From positions 1 to 42,990 of the forward strand of contig CAMAQA010000018.1 in assembly GCA_945860415.1 (NCBI GenBank): a stretch of DNA of 42,990 nt. The letters are read 5' to 3'. Source of the DNA: Bacteriovorax stolpii. Lineage in GTDB: Bacteria > Bdellovibrionota > UBA1018. The notes beneath the pieces are model-generated. The model was not told the origin of the DNA. It did not search any database and worked only from the letters and a program-made list of their open reading frames with translations. Below are positions 41,670 to 42,990 of this stretch, in pieces. Both the position numbers and the translations under genes were made by a program. Position 1 is the first letter of the stretch. Every line of letters begins with the position of its first letter.

Positions 41670-42004
41670 AGCAGATCCTCCACGTGCTCGATGCCCTCGT
41701 GGAGGAGTCGTGTGATGTGCTCGTCATCGAGCGAATAGAAGGAGGTGCGACCATCGCGTCGCACCTTGACCAGGCGCATGTTGCGCAGCATTCGGAGGTG
41801 ATGGCTGACCGCAGGCTGGCTCATCTCGAGGATCTCGGCGATGTCACCCACGGAGTGTTCGCCCTTCGAAAGAGCCCAGACGATCTGCACCCGGCTCGTG
41901 TCGCCGAGGGCCTGGAAGGTCGACGCGAGAAGCGTGAACAGTTCCTTGTTGCGAAGTCCGGCGACGAGTTCCTTGCGCGGCAAGGCGCGAGTGAGGTCCT
42001 GCAT
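41666..42004 (-). CDS. ArsR/SmtB-family metalloregulator with alpha5 zinc-type site
   Basis: A 112-aa winged-helix repressor. The DNA-reading helix region is SVGDIAEILEMSQPAVSHHL RMLRNMRLV (about 51-78). The metal site is read from the last helix: D94, H96, H107 and D110, spaced D-x-H-x10-H-x2-D. That is the alpha5 site of SmtB/CzrA (SmtB D104, H106, H117, E120), which binds Zn(II), Co(II) or Ni(II). No Cys-rich alpha3N site is present. Metal binding would lift it from DNA and open the feo operon. ATG 42004 lies inside the operator at 42003-42026 and has no ribosome-binding site, so initiation is probably leaderless or nearly so. Confidence 0.92.
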   Translation of the reverse strand: MQDLTRALPRKELVAGLRNKELFTLLASTFQALGDTSRVQIVWALSKGEHSVGDIAEILEMSQPAVSHHLRMLRNMRLVKVRRDGRTSFYSLDDEHITRLLHEGIEHVEDLL

Positions 42005-42026
42005 ATATAAACGATTGCTTATATAT
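42003..42026. promoter_or_regulatory. SmtB/ArsR-type operator overlapping the regulator start codon
   Basis: ATATATAA (42003-42010) and TTATATAT (42019-42026) are exact reverse complements with an 8-base spacer; read as a 12-2-12 dyad, 10 of 12 positions match. This A/T-rich form with an AAC/GTT-like centre is typical of SmtB/CzrA operators. It covers the start codon of the regulator (ATG 42004) and lies between it and the divergent gene at 42110. Confidence 0.75.
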
Positions 42027-42044
42027 TCATCTATCGACAGTCAA
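42018..42044 (-). promoter_or_regulatory. Candidate promoter of the metal-sensor/feo operon
   Basis: On the minus strand TTGACT (42044-42039), then a 15-base spacer, then TATAAG (42023-42018). Both hexamers match consensus at 5/6. The spacer is short, but the -10 overlaps the operator and would place the RNA start within about ten bases of the ATG, fitting the missing ribosome-binding site. Repression by occlusion is expected. Confidence 0.5.
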
Positions 42045-42109
42045 GCCTGACGCTGGGCGGCCTCGGAATCACTACCCAGCGTGCTTGAAATCGACGAAGA
42101 TTCGAACGA

Positions 42110-42670
42110 ATGAGCGCCCTTTCCACCCATTTTGCCAGAATCCAGCGTTACCTGGATCGGCCCTGGTACCCCCTGCTCCTGGCAGCCCTGGCGGCGGTAG
42201 ACCAGATCATCTTCGTGATTCCCACCGACGGGCTGACCGTGGCTGCAATCCTCGCGACTCCGCGTCGATGGGTGCAGTACGCAATCGCTGCCACCATCGG
42301 AAACCTCATCGGTTGTGGAATTCTTGCCGAAGGAGTGTACCAGAACGCAGACTGGCTCCACGAGCGACTCGGAACCTTGATGGAATCCGGCTGGTGGAGC
42401 ACCGTCGAACACTTCGTTCAATCCAACGGAAGCTGGTCGATTGCACTCGGAGCGATTTCTCCCCTACCGCTCCAGTTCTGGGTGATCGTGCCTGCGCTGG
42501 CGGGGATGCCCGCCACGGAACTCTTTCCTGCCCTGCTCATCGGCCGATTCGTCCGCTTCGTCGCCCTGTGCTGGATTGCCTCGCACGCTCCGAAGCTGCT
42601 CTCACGATCAAAAGGCATGGTCGAGGAGCTGAAGGATGCGGGTTCGGATCCGGACGAACCGAAAACTTGA
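42110..42670 (+). CDS. VTT/DedA-like small membrane protein (YqaA type)
   Basis: A 186-aa protein with hydrophobic segments at about 18-35 (PWYPLLLAALAAVDQIIFVI), 57-75 (AIAATIGNLIGCGILA), 110-135 (WSIALGAISPLPLQFWVIVP) and 145-160. The F/V-P-T-D-G loop and the amphipathic LPLQFWVIVPALAGM segment follow the VTT/SNARE-associated (DedA/YqaA) family, thought to scramble or transport lipids or lipid-linked precursors. It is divergent from the metal-sensor operon and may share its operator region. It is convergent with the right-edge hydrolase, with five bases between the stops. Confidence 0.8.
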   Translation: MSALSTHFARIQRYLDRPWYPLLLAALAAVDQIIFVIPTDGLTVAAILATPRRWVQYAIAATIGNLIGCGILAEGVYQNADWLHERLGTLMESGWWSTVEHFVQSNGSWSIALGAISPLPLQFWVIVPALAGMPATELFPALLIGRFVRFVALCWIASHAPKLLSRSKGMVEELKDAGSDPDEPKT

Positions 42671-42675
42671 CCGAA

Positions 42676-42990
42676 TCAGCGAAGAAATTCGCGGATGGCG
42701 GTCGACAACTCCTCCCAGGCCTCGGCTCCCATGCTGGCCTGGTCAATCATCAGGTGCTGATAATTCGGCCGTATCGACGGCTTGAGATCGCGCACAAACA
42801 GGACTCGCCAGTGCGAGAGTCGAGAATCATCGATCCACCGAATCAGCCGACGATGGCTCACGAGCTCATCCTCGGGATTTAAAAACACCAGCGTGGGAAT
42901 ATCCACGCCGCGCAGCCTCGATTCGCGGAACTCCCCCATGATCCTGAACATGGCTCGATACGCGGCAATCGAGGTCCCCTTGTTGGCTCG
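42676..42990 (-). CDS. Alpha/beta hydrolase, C-terminal part (cut by window edge)
   Basis: 105 codons, open at the right edge of the window; the N-terminus lies beyond it. VDIPTLVFLNPEDELVSHRR carries the acid of the catalytic triad (Asp in PEDELV) and NYQHLMID the catalytic His, in the usual spacing near the C-terminus of alpha/beta hydrolases. The nucleophile elbow is outside the window. Substrate unknown. Confidence 0.75.
   Translation of the reverse strand, partial: RANKGTSIAAYRAMFRIMGEFRESRLRGVDIPTLVFLNPEDELVSHRRLIRWIDDSRLSHWRVLFVRDLKPSIRPNYQHLMIDQASMGAEAWEELSTAIREFLR

Noticed and set aside
41666..42004. Arsenic sensor (ArsR proper)
   Set aside because: No cysteine pair of the arsenite site; the protein has no cysteine in the DNA-binding helix, while the alpha5 Asp/His set is complete.
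1..42990. CRISPR arrays, tRNA or rRNA genes, insertion sequences, prophage
   Set aside because: I looked for regular repeats, cloverleaf-like runs, transposase motifs and phage structural genes and found none.

Overview
The window is about 43 kb of GC-rich (roughly 60%), densely coded chromosomal DNA from a Gram-negative bacterium. Gram-negative traits are several signal-peptide and lipoprotein genes, an outer-membrane-barrel-like protein ending in Phe, and an ExbB/ExbD pair. A TIGR02147-family gene, a family I know mainly from Fibrobacterota and Bdellovibrionota, sits together with a KamA-type lysine aminomutase, an HDOD/sigma54 two-component locus and many large secreted proteins of unknown function. 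This points to a Bdellovibrionota-like lineage, which is an inference. I see no CRISPR array, rRNA, tRNA, insertion sequence or phage genes.

Layout. 1-2.1 kb: a secreted protein of unknown function cut by the left edge. 2.3-5.6 kb: two AAA_14/DUF4143 ATPases flanking a TIGR02147 gene, each ATPase preceded by a striking inverted repeat. 5.7-8.8 kb: ileS of the IleRS2 type. 9-10.4 kb: a small secreted protein divergent from a LysR-like regulator. 10.5-15.4 kb: a minus-strand operon of ygfZ, a metallopeptidase/beta-propeller/outer-membrane-barrel fusion, and an OB-HD (YhaM-like) nuclease. 15.5-18.1 kb: fabI, adenosine deaminase, then mtnN behind a leader with a strong terminator hairpin. 18.1-20.7 kb: a membrane-anchored MsrB, a short HPF-like protein, a GGDEF protein and a small secreted protein. 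20.7-24.3 kb: a decayed third DUF4143 gene, a beta-CASP RNase and a secreted 618-aa protein. 24.4-28.2 kb: an operon of HDOD protein, PAS histidine kinase and NtrC-type regulator. 28.2-29.9 kb: kamA and a lipoprotein.

30-38.1 kb: ExbB/ExbD, a poly-Gly lipoprotein, then a coupled pair made of a 1052-aa exported protein of unknown function and a subtilisin-type protease. 38.1-42 kb: a tightly overlapping metal operon (SmtB-type sensor, feoA, feoB, a 57-aa membrane protein and a CinA-like protein with a degenerate C-terminal domain). The window ends with a VTT/DedA-like membrane protein and the tail of an alpha/beta hydrolase.

The best candidates for something undescribed are the palindrome-associated DUF4143 ATPases around TIGR02147, the zinc-type sensor whose operator covers its own start codon and controls feoAB plus a coupled 57-aa protein, the mtnN attenuator-like leader, the protease-propeller-barrel fusion, and the 1052-aa exported protein/subtilase pair. 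All functional statements come from motif recognition by eye; no searches were run.
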